A stretch of 64,000 bases of DNA from Deltaproteobacteria bacterium (lineage in GTDB: Bacteria; Desulfobacterota; GWC2-55-46): contig JACRNL010000007.1 in NCBI GenBank assembly GCA_016234935.1, forward strand, positions 62,001 to 126,000. The letters run 5' to 3'. The notes under the pieces were generated by a model. It saw only the letters and a list, made by a program, of their open reading frames with translations, did no database searches and was not told the origin of the DNA. How positions within the stretch are numbered: position 1 is the first letter of the stretch; each line of letters begins with the position of its first letter. The position numbers and the translations under genes were made by a program. This document shows positions 42,217 through 51,849 of this stretch, in pieces.

Positions 42217-44484
42217 GTGGATATCGATGTCAGCCAGATAAGGCAGACTTTTGTTGCCGAAAGCGCGGAGCTTTTGCAGGAACTGGAGAACTCTCTTCTT
42301 ATACTCGAGGGTTCGCCGGAAGATACGGACACCATACATTCGCTCTTTCGCGCCGTGCATACCATCAAAGGGTCAGCCGGCGTGCTCGGCATGGAGGCGG
42401 TTGAGAAGTTCGCCCATGCAGTGGAAAGTCTTCTTTCAAAGGTGCGCGAGTCCAGCCTTCATATTACCAAGGATATCGTCGCGCTCCTCCTCGAATGCCG
42501 CGACCATATGGCGGTACTCGTTGATCTGAGCGCCGCCGCTTCCGCCTCGATGCCGGAAGACGTGGCCGGCCAGGAGATGATCCTCATAGACAGGCTCAGA
42601 AGCATGTCCCCGCAGGCTTTAAGCGGGGATCTGATGGGCGGCGAGCATGGGCGCGCCGCCCAAAAACATGTCCCCGCAGGCCTTGAGCGGGGAGAGGAAG
42701 GGGCGGCGGTTAAGGGGACGGTTGAAGGGTGTCACACCCCGCAGCCGCCGGAAGGGCAATCCGTTCCTGAGACGAGGACGGACGCTTGGCATATCTCCCT
42801 CAGGTTTTCAAGGGAGATACTGAAAAACGGGATGGATCCGATCACCTTGATAAACTATCTCCACAGGCTCGGCGCCGTGGTAAACCTCACGTCCATCTTC
42901 GACTCCATGCCGGGGGCCGCCGATATGGACCCTGAATGCTGCTACCTCGGCCTTGAGATTGATTTAAAGACGGACGCCGGCAAAAAGAAAATAGACGACG
43001 CCTTCGAGTTCATCCGCAATGACGCCACCGTTCATATTCTTGCGCCGCACAGCAGGGTAGAGTCCTTCAAGGAACTCATAAAGAGCCTGCCGGAAGATCC
43101 GGTCCTTCTCGGGGAGATACTCTTAAGGGGCGGAACGCTTACTTCGTCCGAGCTTAAGGACGCATTGAGGACGCAGGACGTCGAGGCGCGCTCTGAGGGC
43201 GCCGCTTCAAAGCGGTTCATAGGCGAGATACTGGTTTCGGAGGGCGCAGTGTATCCTGAGGTCGTGGATGCCGCGCTTGAGAAGCAGAAAAAGAACCAGA
43301 TGTTCAAGTCAAGAGAGATAAGCACCTTGCGCATAGACGCCAGTAAGCTCGACACGCTTGTGACCCTCGTCGGAGAGCTCGTCATATCGAGCGCGAGCAT
43401 TGACCAGCACTCAAACAGGATTCAGGACCCCTGGCTGAAGGAGTCGGCGTCCTTGATGCTGCGCCTTGTGGAAGAGGTGAGGGAATCATCCATGCGGCTT
43501 CGCATGGTGCCCATAGGCGAGACGTTCAGCCGTTTTAACCGCGTCGTCAGGGACCTCGGCATGGAGTCCGGCAAGGATATCCGCATCGTGATAAGCGGCG
43601 GCGATACGGAACTGGACAAGACCGTCGTGGAAAAGATAAACGACCCTCTGATGCACATAGTCCGTAATGCCATAGATCACGGCATCGAGACGCCCGCCGT
43701 CAGGCGGGAGAGCGGAAAACCGGAAAAGGCCACGATACGTCTTGACGCCTATCACGACGCCGGGTGCATAGTCATCGAGGTGTCGGACGACGGCAGGGGG
43801 CTTGACAGGGATAAGATCATGCAAAAGGCGGTCAGCATAGGCATGGCGTCTCCGGGGCAGTTGCTGCCGGACAATGAGATATACGGCCTGATATTCAAGC
43901 CCGGCTTTTCAACGGCCGACGAGGTGACAAAGCTCTCAGGGCGCGGCGTCGGCATGGACGTAGTCAAGCGGAACGTAGAGGCGCTCCGTGGCACGGTCGA
44001 GGTTAAAAGCAAGGAGGGGGCCGGCGCCGCGGTGGTCATACGCCTGCCGCTGACCCTTGCCATCATTGACGGTTTCATGGTGGGCCTTGACAACTCCCTT
44101 TACGTGATGCCGCTTGACATGGTCGTTGAATGCGTGGAGCTCGGCGAGGCGGACAGGCATGCGTCAAGCAGGAGAAATTATGTAAACCTGAGGGGCGAGA
44201 TACTCCCGTATTTGCGCCTCAGGGAGATATTCGACGCGCATGGAGACGCGCCGCGCTATGAGCACGTGGTCGTGGTCAAATACGCCGGCCAGAAAATAGG
44301 TTTGGTGGTTGACGAACTCCTCGGAGAGGTGCAGACGGTGATAAAATCGCTCGGTAGGATTTACAGGGATTTGCAGGGCATCTCAGGGGCGACGATACTC
44401 GGCTCCGGCCAGGTGGCGTTGATACTTGACGTGCCAAGGCTTGTTCAGGCCGTGCAGCGTGAGGCGGCTGCCAGCCCGGCGTAA
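42217..44484 (+). CDS. cheA: chemotaxis histidine kinase CheA
   Basis: 755 aa from GTG. The Hpt domain has phospho-acceptor His48 (AVHTIKGSAGVLGM). A linker and a P2-like region (about 190-290) lead to the dimerisation helices (375-440). The HATPase domain has the N box HIVRNAIDHGIE, G1 VSDDGRGLD and G2 GRGVGMDVVKRNV. A CheW-like domain ends the protein (about 615-750: YVMPLDMVVECVE). It phosphorylates CheY and CheB from the membrane receptor array. Residues about 127-170 are encoded by two reversed palindromic elements (42601-42692) sitting in the flexible linker after Hpt, where extra length should be tolerated. Confidence 0.96.
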   Translation: MDIDVSQIRQTFVAESAELLQELENSLLILEGSPEDTDTIHSLFRAVHTIKGSAGVLGMEAVEKFAHAVESLLSKVRESSLHITKDIVALLLECRDHMAVLVDLSAAASASMPEDVAGQEMILIDRLRSMSPQALSGDLMGGEHGRAAQKHVPAGLERGEEGAAVKGTVEGCHTPQPPEGQSVPETRTDAWHISLRFSREILKNGMDPITLINYLHRLGAVVNLTSIFDSMPGAADMDPECCYLGLEIDLKTDAGKKKIDDAFEFIRNDATVHILAPHSRVESFKELIKSLPEDPVLLGEILLRGGTLTSSELKDALRTQDVEARSEGAASKRFIGEILVSEGAVYPEVVDAALEKQKKNQMFKSREISTLRIDASKLDTLVTLVGELVISSASIDQHSNRIQDPWLKESASLMLRLVEEVRESSMRLRMVPIGETFSRFNRVVRDLGMESGKDIRIVISGGDTELDKTVVEKINDPLMHIVRNAIDHGIETPAVRRESGKPEKATIRLDAYHDAGCIVIEVSDDGRGLDRDKIMQKAVSIGMASPGQLLPDNEIYGLIFKPGFSTADEVTKLSGRGVGMDVVKRNVEALRGTVEVKSKEGAGAAVVIRLPLTLAIIDGFMVGLDNSLYVMPLDMVVECVELGEADRHASSRRNYVNLRGEILPYLRLREIFDAHGDAPRYEHVVVVKYAGQKIGLVVDELLGEVQTVIKSLGRIYRDLQGISGATILGSGQVALILDVPRLVQAVQREAAASPA
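42601..42692. repeat. two palindromic elements inside cheA
   Basis: AGCATGTCCCCGCAGG then CTTTAAGCGGGG, and 36 bases on, AAACATGTCCCCGCAGG then CCTTGAGCGGGG. Each is the reverse complement of the intergenic module at 15281. The frame is kept in both. Confidence 0.8.
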
Positions 44485-44499
44485 AAGATAATCTCCCCA

Positions 44500-44549
44500 A
44501 CCCCTCTCCCCGCTTAAGACATGCGTGGACATGTTTAGAAAAGAGGGGG
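44500..44549. repeat. palindromic element between cheA and mcp
   Basis: CCCCGCTTAAGACATGCG then TGGACATGTTTAG, enclosed by CCCCTCT and AGAGGGG. A further CCTCC / GGGGG-rich stretch continues to about 44590. The 209-base gap holds no well-supported gene. Confidence 0.7.
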
Positions 44550-44693
44550 ATTATACTTCCCTCCTTTCCAAGGGGGGACTGAGGGGGATTACGAAAGGTA
44601 TGGAGGAAATATGTTGCGATGCGGCTAAGGATGGTCTTTGTCCGTGTGAAAACGGCGGGATGGATTGCAATTCAATAATCGGAGGTCAGTGTA

Positions 44694-46406
44694 ATGAATT
44701 TCTTCAGAGACATGAGGACAAGCAGTAAACTCACGGTGGCCTTTGCCTTCGTGATATTTTTTGTCGTGGCGCTCGGGGTGATAAGCATAAGCCGGATCAT
44801 GCAGATGAGCCACATGATACAGGCATTTTACGACAACAGGTTCGTCCCTGCCGTTGATCTCGGCGTGGTGAATTACGACCTGGCCAAGATAAGGATAAAC
44901 GCCCTGCGTATAATCAATGAACCGGATGCAGGCAAGAGGCAGGCCATCTTCGACGAGGCGGCTATTGAAGAAAAAGAGATAGACTCTCTTGTCGTCAAGC
45001 ACGGCGCAAAGGAACTCAGCGCGGACGAAAAGAAGGTGTTCGATGAATTTCAGTCCGCGTGGCGCGCATATAACGAGGAGAGGCTGAACACTTACAGGTG
45101 GGCGCTTGAGGGAAACTTCGAGAAGGCGAAACTGAACGCCGCGACCAATGCGGCTGCCAAGTTCAAGATACTTGACGAAAGGGCGAAAAAGCTCATTGAG
45201 ATGCAGGATGAGGCAGGAAAGGGCCTGTATAAGAAGGCGCAGGAAGATTATGCGTTCACCAGGAACATCGTCATAGCCGCCACTATCGTGGCAATAGGCA
45301 TTGCCATATTGTCCATCCTGCTTCTGACAAAGCTCATAGCAAGGCCGCTTTCCGAGCTTACGGGTGTGGCAAACAGGATAGCGGACGGCGACATGACCGT
45401 GAAGTTCGATGTCGCGGGCAAGGACGAGACAGGCCAGTTAACGACAGCCATGAAGAATATGGTTGAAAAGCTCAGCAATATTGTTTCTGAAGTGCGTCTT
45501 GTGTCGAACAACGTCGCATCAGGCTCTCAGGAGCTTTCCGCGAGCGCACAGCAGATATCCCAGGGCGCGACCGAACAGGCGTCGTCCATAGAGGAGACGT
45601 CCTCTTCGATGGAGGAGATGGCCGCCAACATCAAGCAGAATTCAGACAACTCGCAGCAGACCGAGAAGATAGCGCATAAGTCCGCGACGGACGCCCGCGA
45701 CAGCGGCAAGGCCGTTGCAGAAACCGTCAAGGCCATGAAGGACATAGCCGGAAAGATTTCGATCATAGAGGAAATAGCCCGCCAGACGAACCTGCTTGCC
45801 CTGAACGCCGCCATAGAGGCCGCAAGGGCGGGGGAGCACGGCAAGGGCTTTGCCGTGGTGGCATCCGAAGTCAGGAAGCTCGCCGAGAGGAGCCAGCTCG
45901 CCGCGGCGGAGATAAGCCAGCTTTCATCCGGCAGCGTTCAGATAGCCGGGCAGGCGGGCGAGATGCTTACAAGGCTCGTGCCGGACATACAGAAGACGTC
46001 GGAGCTTGTGAAGGAAATAAGCGCGGCGAGCAATGAGCAGAACAGCGGGGCGGACCAGATAAACAGGGCGCTCCAGGAGCTTGACCAGGTCATCCAGCAG
46101 AACGCCGGGGCCGCGGAGCAGCTCTCCTCCACGTCCGAGGAGCTCGCGTCGCAGGCCGTGAATCTCCAGAGGACCATGGAGTTCTTCAAGATGGACGGCG
46201 GGTCTGTCCGCGGCGATGATTTTTCCGGCGAAAGGGTCGAGCATGGCGCGCAGCGCACGATAAAGGTCGCGCATGCGCGAAAACTGCATGCCAGCCCCTT
46301 GAAGGGGTTCAACCCCAGGAAGGCGGCCGTTCAGGCGGGCGGCGCGCATATTGATCTCGGCGTAGGGGCAAAGGACGCCGAGGACAGCGAGTTTGAAAAA
46401 TTTTGA
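44694..46406 (+). CDS. methyl-accepting chemotaxis protein with 4-helix-bundle sensor
   Basis: 570 aa. TM1 (about 11-31), a periplasmic four-helix bundle (32-188; conserved [18 protein letters not shown] opening), TM2 (about 189-212: [20 protein letters not shown]), HAMP (213-265: [19 protein letters not shown]), then the signalling domain with the invariant tip [42 protein letters not shown] (read as consecutive family blocks). The ribosome site GGAGGT precedes the ATG. The C-terminal tail is long and unstructured and includes [12 protein letters not shown], coded by a palindromic element. It senses small ligands and controls CheA via CheW. The next gene, cheW, starts 14 bases later. Confidence 0.95.
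   Translation: MNFFRDMRTSSKLTVAFAFVIFFVVALGVISISRIMQMSHMIQAFYDNRFVPAVDLGVVNYDLAKIRINALRIINEPDAGKRQAIFDEAAIEEKEIDSLVVKHGAKELSADEKKVFDEFQSAWRAYNEERLNTYRWALEGNFEKAKLNAATNAAAKFKILDERAKKLIEMQDEAGKGLYKKAQEDYAFTRNIVIAATIVAIGIAILSILLLTKLIARPLSELTGVANRIADGDMTVKFDVAGKDETGQLTTAMKNMVEKLSNIVSEVRLVSNNVASGSQELSASAQQISQGATEQASSIEETSSSMEEMAANIKQNSDNSQQTEKIAHKSATDARDSGKAVAETVKAMKDIAGKISIIEEIARQTNLLALNAAIEAARAGEHGKGFAVVASEVRKLAERSQLAAAEISQLSSGSVQIAGQAGEMLTRLVPDIQKTSELVKEISAASNEQNSGADQINRALQELDQVIQQNAGAAEQLSSTSEELASQAVNLQRTMEFFKMDGGSVRGDDFSGERVEHGAQRTIKVAHARKLHASPLKGFNPRKAAVQAGGAHIDLGVGAKDAEDSEFEKF
46293..46316. repeat. palindromic element inside the mcp gene
   Basis: AGCCCCTTGAAGGGG followed by TTCAACCCC: the reverse complement of the main module, translated in frame as SPLKGFNP in the receptor tail. 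Confidence 0.78.
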
Positions 46407-46419
46407 GGGAGGCGTTTAA

Positions 46420-46926
46420 ATGGGCACGTCCGCAATAGTAAATACAACGCAGTATCTGACGTTTAAGCTCGGCGACGAGGTCTTTGCCCTTGATATTTCG
46501 CAGGTAAGGGAGGTCCTTGACTTTACGACGGTCACGAAAGTTCCGAGGACGCCGGAGTTCATGAGGGGCGTTATAAATCTTCGCGGCAGCGTGGTGCCGA
46601 TAGTCGACATGAGGCTCAAATTCGGGATGTCAAAGACAGAAAAGACGGTCAATACGTGCATGATCATAGTCGAGATAGTCCTTGACGGCGAAAGGCTCAT
46701 AGTCGGCGCCCTTGCGGATTCGGTGCAGGAGGTGATAGAGCTTGACCCCGGCCAGATAGAGCCTCCGCCGAGGATAGGCACGAAGCTCAATACTGAGTTC
46801 ATCAGGGGGATGGGCAAGCGGGATGAGAACTTCATCATCATCCTTGAGGTGGACAAGATATTTTCAACCGACGAACTGCAGATAGTCCATGATATGAAGG
46901 GCCAGGAACAGGGGCAGGCCTCGTAG
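46420..46926 (+). CDS. cheW: CheW coupling protein
   Basis: 168 aa, one CheW domain with the expected blocks: YLTFKLGDEVFALDISQVREVL, then MRGVINLRGSVVPIVDMRLKFG and the C-terminal ADSVQEVIELDPGQIEPPP. It links receptors to CheA in the cytoplasmic array. It lies between mcp (14 bases) and cheR, with GGGAGG upstream of the ATG. A palindromic element follows the stop codon. Confidence 0.96.
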   Translation: MGTSAIVNTTQYLTFKLGDEVFALDISQVREVLDFTTVTKVPRTPEFMRGVINLRGSVVPIVDMRLKFGMSKTEKTVNTCMIIVEIVLDGERLIVGALADSVQEVIELDPGQIEPPPRIGTKLNTEFIRGMGKRDENFIIILEVDKIFSTDELQIVHDMKGQEQGQAS

Positions 46927-46969
46927 GGGCGGGGTTCTTGTTCATCATCATGCGGCAGGCCGCGGTAAA

Positions 46970-46999
46970 GGGGGCAGGGCATGTTTAGAACCTGCCCCC
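46970..46999. repeat. palindromic element between cheW and cheR
   Basis: GGGGGCAGGGCATGTTTAG followed by AACCTGCCCCC: perfect outer arms and the CATGTTTAG core of the family. Confidence 0.7.
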
Positions 47000-47041
47000 G
47001 TGGCCGCGGCAGGCGGTTATCTCAGGCAAGGCGGCTCTTTC

Positions 47042-47914
47042 ATGTCAAATGGTTACGAAGATTTAATGCAGCGGCCTAAAATGACGGAGAAGGATTTCGG
47101 CAGGCTCTCCGAGTTCATACAGAAAGAGCTGGGCATCAAGATGCCGGAGGCAAAAAAGGCGATGCTGGAATCGCGCCTCCAGAAGCGGCTCCGCGCGCTT
47201 GGCTTCGGCTCTTACGCCGAATATTGCGACTACCTCTTCGGCCCCGACGGGCTGACGGGCGAGCTGGTCTACATGATAGACCTGGTTACGACCAACAAGA
47301 CCGAATTCTTCAGGGAGTCGGCCCAGTTCGAATATCTCTTCAATACCGCTTTGCCGGAGCTTGTAAAGACAACGGGCGCCGGAGTAAAGAGGGAGCTTAA
47401 GGTGTGGAGCGCCGGCTGCTCGACCGGAGAGGAGCCTTATACGCTGTCGATGGTATTGATGGATTTTGCCGAGAGGTATCCCGGCCTCGGCTTCAAGTAC
47501 CTTGTCATAGCGACGGATATATCCACAAGGGTGCTGGAGCTTGCCAGGATGGGCATATACAGCGCCGAGAAGGCGGAGTCTGTGCGGATGGATATGAGGA
47601 AAAAGTATCTGCTTAAAAGCAAGGACTCGTCAAAGGAGCTTGTGAGGATCATGCCCGAGCTGCGCGCCCGCGTGAGGTTCAGGCGCCTGAACCTCATGGA
47701 GGACGACTTCGGCTTCAGGGAGCCGATAGACATCATATTCTGCCGGAACGTTATAATATACTTCAACAGGGAAACACAGCAGAGGCTGCTTGCGAAATTT
47801 TGTGATTGCATTGACGCGGGCAATTACATCTTTGTCGGCCATTCAGAGACGCTCAACGACTTTTATCTGCCGCTGGAGAAGGTTGCCCCGTCGATTTACA
47901 GGAAGATCGCATGA
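47042..47914 (+). CDS. cheR: CheR protein-glutamate methyltransferase
   Basis: 290 aa from ATG 47042. A longer frame from GTG 47000 would begin at the end of the palindromic element, so it is not preferred. The N-terminal helical domain (SEFIQKELGIKMPEAKKAMLESRL, conserved) is followed by the SAM-binding domain: VWSAGCSTGEEPYTLSMVL, IATDISTRVLELA and DIIFCRNVIIYF. It methylates receptor glutamates to set adaptation. Its stop codon overlaps the cheD start (ATGA). Confidence 0.95.
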   Translation: MSNGYEDLMQRPKMTEKDFGRLSEFIQKELGIKMPEAKKAMLESRLQKRLRALGFGSYAEYCDYLFGPDGLTGELVYMIDLVTTNKTEFFRESAQFEYLFNTALPELVKTTGAGVKRELKVWSAGCSTGEEPYTLSMVLMDFAERYPGLGFKYLVIATDISTRVLELARMGIYSAEKAESVRMDMRKKYLLKSKDSSKELVRIMPELRARVRFRRLNLMEDDFGFREPIDIIFCRNVIIYFNRETQQRLLAKFCDCIDAGNYIFVGHSETLNDFYLPLEKVAPSIYRKIA

Positions 47915-48492
47915 ACACTATAGCCGCAGACCTTCAGGTAGTCACGGTAAAGCCCGGCGAGCTTAATATCTCCGCGCGTCCGGTGGCCTTGCACACCATA
48001 CTTGGCTCTTGCCTGACGGTGACGATGTTCAGTCCAAGGATGCATATCGGGGGGATCTGTCACGCGCTGCTTCCGCATTTGAGGCGGGGGGATCCGGGCG
48101 GCGGCAAGCCTGCCGCCGGCGCGGCGCATGACGGCCGCGATGAGGAGTTCAAATACGTGGATTCCGCCATAAAGTTCATGTTGGAGAGCTTTTCGGCATA
48201 CGGCGTCGCTGAAGACGAAATCGAGATAAAGACCTTCGGCGGCGCGGATATGTTCGAGTCAAGCGGCATACCGGGCGGCATTGTGACCGTGGGCGCGCAG
48301 AATATAAAAATGGCCGGTGAGTTTCTCGAGTCAAGGCATTTGAAGATCGTCAATTCGGACGTCGGCGGAAGGGAGGGCAGGGTGCTCTATTTTTACACGC
48401 ATACGGGTGAATGCCTCGTGAGGCGGATAATCAATACGGGAATTTACAGAGCCTATCTTAAAAAGCTGTATAATAATTACAATCGGTACTGA
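47911..48492 (+). CDS. cheD: CheD chemoreceptor glutamine deamidase
   Basis: 193 aa. The active-site Cys34 lies in [13 protein letters not shown] and the His51 in GGICHALLP, both in the normal CheD context; FGGADMF and the C-terminal [21 protein letters not shown] fit the family. It deamidates receptor glutamines and tunes adaptation. It overlaps cheR by four bases (ATGA), so the two are translationally coupled. The C-terminus is slightly longer than usual. Confidence 0.93.
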   Translation: MNTIAADLQVVTVKPGELNISARPVALHTILGSCLTVTMFSPRMHIGGICHALLPHLRRGDPGGGKPAAGAAHDGRDEEFKYVDSAIKFMLESFSAYGVAEDEIEIKTFGGADMFESSGIPGGIVTVGAQNIKMAGEFLESRHLKIVNSDVGGREGRVLYFYTHTGECLVRRIINTGIYRAYLKKLYNNYNRY

Positions 48493-48535
48493 TCCCGCAA
48501 CCTGCCCTGGGCCGCGCTCAAGAGATATCGCAACA

Positions 48536-49615
48536 ATGAAAAAAATAAAGGTTCTTATCGTAGACGACTCCGCGGTTGTCCGTCAGATTATGTCGCACGT
48601 CGTCGCGTCGGACCCGCAGCTGGAGGTGATAGGGGCGGCGGCAGACCCGTATATCGCGGCGGAGCATATCGCAAAGGAGATACCGGACGTAATAACCCTC
48701 GACATAGAGATGCCGAGGATGGATGGCCTGACGTTCCTCGGCAAGATCATGAGCCAGCGCCCCATACCTGTGGTCATCATCTCAAGCCTTGCCCAGGAGG
48801 GGTCGGAGACCGTCATGCGGGCGCTTGAACTGGGGGCTGTGGATATAATCCAGAAGCCCACGGTAGGCAAAAAGGAGTTCCTCGAAGAATCCCGGATAAT
48901 AATCTGCGACGCGATAAAGGCGGCCTGCTGCGCGAAGATAAAGCCCGTCCCGTTAAGGCTGCAGCGGGACATACCGCCGAAACTCGGCGCCGAGGCCGTC
49001 CTGTCCGGGAAAAATACCAAGGCCATGATCCAGACCACCGAAAAGGTGGTTGCCATCGGCGCCTCGACCGGCGGGACAGAGGCGATAAGGGTGTTTTTGA
49101 AGGCCATGCCCCCTGATTCTCCGGGCATCGTCATAGTCCAGCACATGCCTGAGAAGTTTACCGCCGCGTTCGCAAAACACCTCGACGCGGACTGCCGCAT
49201 CTCGGTCAAGGAGGCCGGGGACAACGATACGGTAATCGGCGGCAGGGCGCTTATCGCCCCCGGCAACCGCCATATGATCGTTAAAAGGAGCGGGGCGCGC
49301 TACTACGTAGAGTTAAAGGACGGCCCTCTCGTTTCAAGGCACAGGCCGTCCGTGGACGTGCTCTTTACTTCGGTTGCGCGGTATGTCGGTAAGAACGCGA
49401 TAGGCGTGATAATGACCGGCATGGGGGATGACGGGTCGCGCGGAATGATGGAGATGAAAGAGGCCGGGGCATTCAACATAGCCCAGGACGAAAACAGTTC
49501 CGTTGTCTTCGGCATGCCCAAGGAGGCGATAAAGGCCGGCGCGGTCTTAAGCGTCCTTCCTTTGGAGGACATAGCGCCCATAGTCATGACAAAGGTCCGC
49601 AGTGGATGGAACTGA
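48536..49615 (+). CDS. cheB: CheB protein-glutamate methylesterase
   Basis: 359 aa. The receiver domain (1-125) has Asp10/Asp11 and phospho-acceptor Asp56 ([12 protein letters not shown]). The esterase domain (about 165-355) has the catalytic Ser in [11 protein letters not shown], His in [10 protein letters not shown] and Asp in [12 protein letters not shown]. It removes receptor methyl groups when phosphorylated by CheA. It is the last gene of the chemosensory cluster; a terminator follows 170 bases later. Confidence 0.96.
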   Translation: MKKIKVLIVDDSAVVRQIMSHVVASDPQLEVIGAAADPYIAAEHIAKEIPDVITLDIEMPRMDGLTFLGKIMSQRPIPVVIISSLAQEGSETVMRALELGAVDIIQKPTVGKKEFLEESRIIICDAIKAACCAKIKPVPLRLQRDIPPKLGAEAVLSGKNTKAMIQTTEKVVAIGASTGGTEAIRVFLKAMPPDSPGIVIVQHMPEKFTAAFAKHLDADCRISVKEAGDNDTVIGGRALIAPGNRHMIVKRSGARYYVELKDGPLVSRHRPSVDVLFTSVARYVGKNAIGVIMTGMGDDGSRGMMEMKEAGAFNIAQDENSSVVFGMPKEAIKAGAVLSVLPLEDIAPIVMTKVRSGWN

Positions 49616-49784
49616 CATGACGTATTAACTGTAAATGCCGCGCAGTTTACCCGCCCGCACGCCGCAGACACCCGCAAACTCCAGACGATTTGAAAGATGT
49701 GGACAATTGACGGAAAGGCAAGTAAAATTGAACAAAATTGAAGTCCATTAAGAGAAGAAAACTGATCCGTTACCGGTTCAACTC

Positions 49785-49809
49785 CCCGCCAGTTCAGGCG
49801 GGTTTTTTT
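49785..49809 (+). terminator. rho-independent terminator after cheB
   Basis: CCCGCC / GGCGGG stem with a six-base loop and seven T. It closes the che operon immediately before the glycosyltransferase gene. Confidence 0.8.
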
Positions 49810-49831
49810 AATGCGGGAGAGGTTTTATCTT

Positions 49832-51787
49832 ATGATACGCATAAGCGGCAGCAGGGTTGTGGGCATCTTGATAATATTGGCGCTGCTTGCGGCGGGTGCG
49901 GTTTTTTACAGAGCCGCGCGAAGCCCGGAGTCGCCGCTCCTTGTCGCGAAGCATGGCGCCAGGTGGATACGCATCAACGAACCTTCCCTGCTGGTGATAA
50001 GAACGCCGGGTTTTGAGAGGGCCGGTTTTCGCAAAACATTCAGGGTTGACAATGTCCCTGAAAAAGCGCTTCTCACGGTGCATGCGTTTAAGGACGCATC
50101 CGTGTTTTTAGACGATGTGCCCGTGCTTGCCGCGTCAAGCGACCTTGATGCATGGGTGAAGCCCAGGCAGGTTGACCTGTCCCTGATGCTTGACAGGGGA
50201 ACCCATGTGCTGCGCATTATCGCCGCAAATTACAGCGCGCCCGCCGCGGTTCTTGCGTATTTAGATGAGATAGGCCTGCGGACAGGGCCGGACTGGGAGG
50301 CAAGCTCCGACGGACTGGAGTGGAGTCCGGCGATAGATGTCGAGACCTTCAGGCCGGCGCCGCTGTCGCGGATGTTCCAGCGCGCTGACAGGGCGTTCCT
50401 GTCGAACGCCCCGTATATGCTGGCTATCTTTTCGGTAGTATTCATTTGGACGTTGTGTGTCTACCTGCCGAAAAAACCGATAGACCGGCTGGTGCGTGTC
50501 ACCCCCTCGGCGTCAACGGTCCGGTGGTGGGTAATGGGATTGTGGGTTGTCCTCGCGCTGAACAATATCGTCAAGGTCCCGGTATCTATCGGGTTTGACA
50601 TGGATGCGCACATGGATTACATAGATTATGTGGCGTCGAATTGGCGGATACCTTTTGCCACGGAAGGCTGGCAGATGTTCCAGTCCCCGCTCTATTATAT
50701 CCTGAGCGCCCCTCTCTTCCTTGTTTTTAAGAAGTTCCTTACGCTGGAATCAACCTTGATGGCGTTGAAGGTCATACCCCTTGCCTGCGGCATTTTTCAG
50801 GTGGAGCTGTCATACAGGGCCGTTAAGCATTTATGGCCGGACAGGGAAGATATGCGGGCGTTAGCCGTGATTATCGGGGGGCTGCTCCCGATGAATATTT
50901 ATATGTCGCAGTATCTCGGCAATGAGCCGCTCTCAGGCGTTTTTTCCGCTGCCGCCGTTGTCTGGGCTTTCAAGATACATGCCGAGCCGTCCGGCGAGCG
51001 GTCGTTAACGGACCTATTCCTTCTTGGGGTATTCCTTGGTCTGGCGCTCCTTTCCAAGGCAACGGCCGTTCTGCTGATACCGCCGCTTGCGCTGATTTTG
51101 ATTTACAGGGCCTGCAATACGCAAACCCCCTTACGCAGGGCCGCGTCGAGCCTGGGGATAGTCCTCGGGGCGGCCTTTGTTATCTCCGGCTGGTACTATA
51201 TTCGCAACTGGATTGTCCTCGGGAAACCCTTTATGGGAGGCTGGGACCCTTCCACCGGCATGGTCTGGTGGCAGGACCCTGGATACAGGACGCCGGCCCA
51301 GTTCCTTTCCTTCGGCCAGTCGCTTGTCTATCCGGTTAATTCCAGCATAAACGGCATTTGGGATTCTATATATTCGACCCTCTGGACGGATGCGAGCCTG
51401 GGGGCGATGGCGAATTATGAAAAACTGCCGCCGTGGAACTATTCCTTCATGCTCTCAGGGGCGCTCCTCGCGCTATTACCGACGGCCGGCATCATCGCGG
51501 GGTGGATCGGCGCGTTGCGCTCTCCCGCAAGGGGTATGAAGAGCGGCGCGTTGTTCGCGCTGCTTTTTGTCGGCATATACCTCGCGGCTATATTTGGCCT
51601 GTATCTGAAGCTCCCCGTATATACCACGGCGAAGGCGTCTTATATGATGGGCATCATACCGTGCTTCGCGCTTTTGGGGGCCTATGGATTTTCCCTCGTC
51701 ATGCGGAGCGCCGTCATCCGCGCCTTCGTCTACGGCGGGATAGCCTGTTGGGCGGCGTTCGCTTATATCGCTTATTTCGCGGTCTGA
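49832..51787 (+). CDS. GT-C type membrane glycosyltransferase
   Basis: 651 aa from ATG 49832, where GGGAGAGG lies upstream; an in-frame ATG at 49811 is also open but overlaps the end of the terminator. One N-terminal helix (VVGILIILALLAAGAVFY) is followed by an unusual periplasmic beta-domain of about 170 residues. About ten more transmembrane helices follow. The first large loop after the second helix carries the Asp-rich motif GFDMDAHMDYIDYV expected of polyprenyl-phosphate-sugar-dependent GT-C (PMT/ArnT-like) enzymes. It probably transfers a sugar from a lipid carrier to a periplasmic acceptor; sugar and acceptor are unknown. It seems to be a single-gene unit. Confidence 0.78.
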   Translation: MIRISGSRVVGILIILALLAAGAVFYRAARSPESPLLVAKHGARWIRINEPSLLVIRTPGFERAGFRKTFRVDNVPEKALLTVHAFKDASVFLDDVPVLAASSDLDAWVKPRQVDLSLMLDRGTHVLRIIAANYSAPAAVLAYLDEIGLRTGPDWEASSDGLEWSPAIDVETFRPAPLSRMFQRADRAFLSNAPYMLAIFSVVFIWTLCVYLPKKPIDRLVRVTPSASTVRWWVMGLWVVLALNNIVKVPVSIGFDMDAHMDYIDYVASNWRIPFATEGWQMFQSPLYYILSAPLFLVFKKFLTLESTLMALKVIPLACGIFQVELSYRAVKHLWPDREDMRALAVIIGGLLPMNIYMSQYLGNEPLSGVFSAAAVVWAFKIHAEPSGERSLTDLFLLGVFLGLALLSKATAVLLIPPLALILIYRACNTQTPLRRAASSLGIVLGAAFVISGWYYIRNWIVLGKPFMGGWDPSTGMVWWQDPGYRTPAQFLSFGQSLVYPVNSSINGIWDSIYSTLWTDASLGAMANYEKLPPWNYSFMLSGALLALLPTAGIIAGWIGALRSPARGMKSGALFALLFVGIYLAAIFGLYLKLPVYTTAKASYMMGIIPCFALLGAYGFSLVMRSAVIRAFVYGGIACWAAFAYIAYFAV

Positions 51788-51849
51788 AGCGGCGGTTACA
51801 ACCGTCAAAACAAATAGGCGATGGCAGGCAGTGTAAAGAAAAAGGCCGG

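Noticed and set aside
44600-44728. Cys-rich 42-codon frame overlapping the mcp start
   Set aside because: The peptide has six Cys, but there is no properly spaced ribosome site and the frame overlaps the well-supported mcp gene; kept only as a curiosity.
49740-49810. GGTTCAACTCC resembling the T arm of a tRNA before the glycosyltransferase gene
   Set aside because: No matching acceptor, D or anticodon stems could be built; the hairpin is better explained as a terminator.
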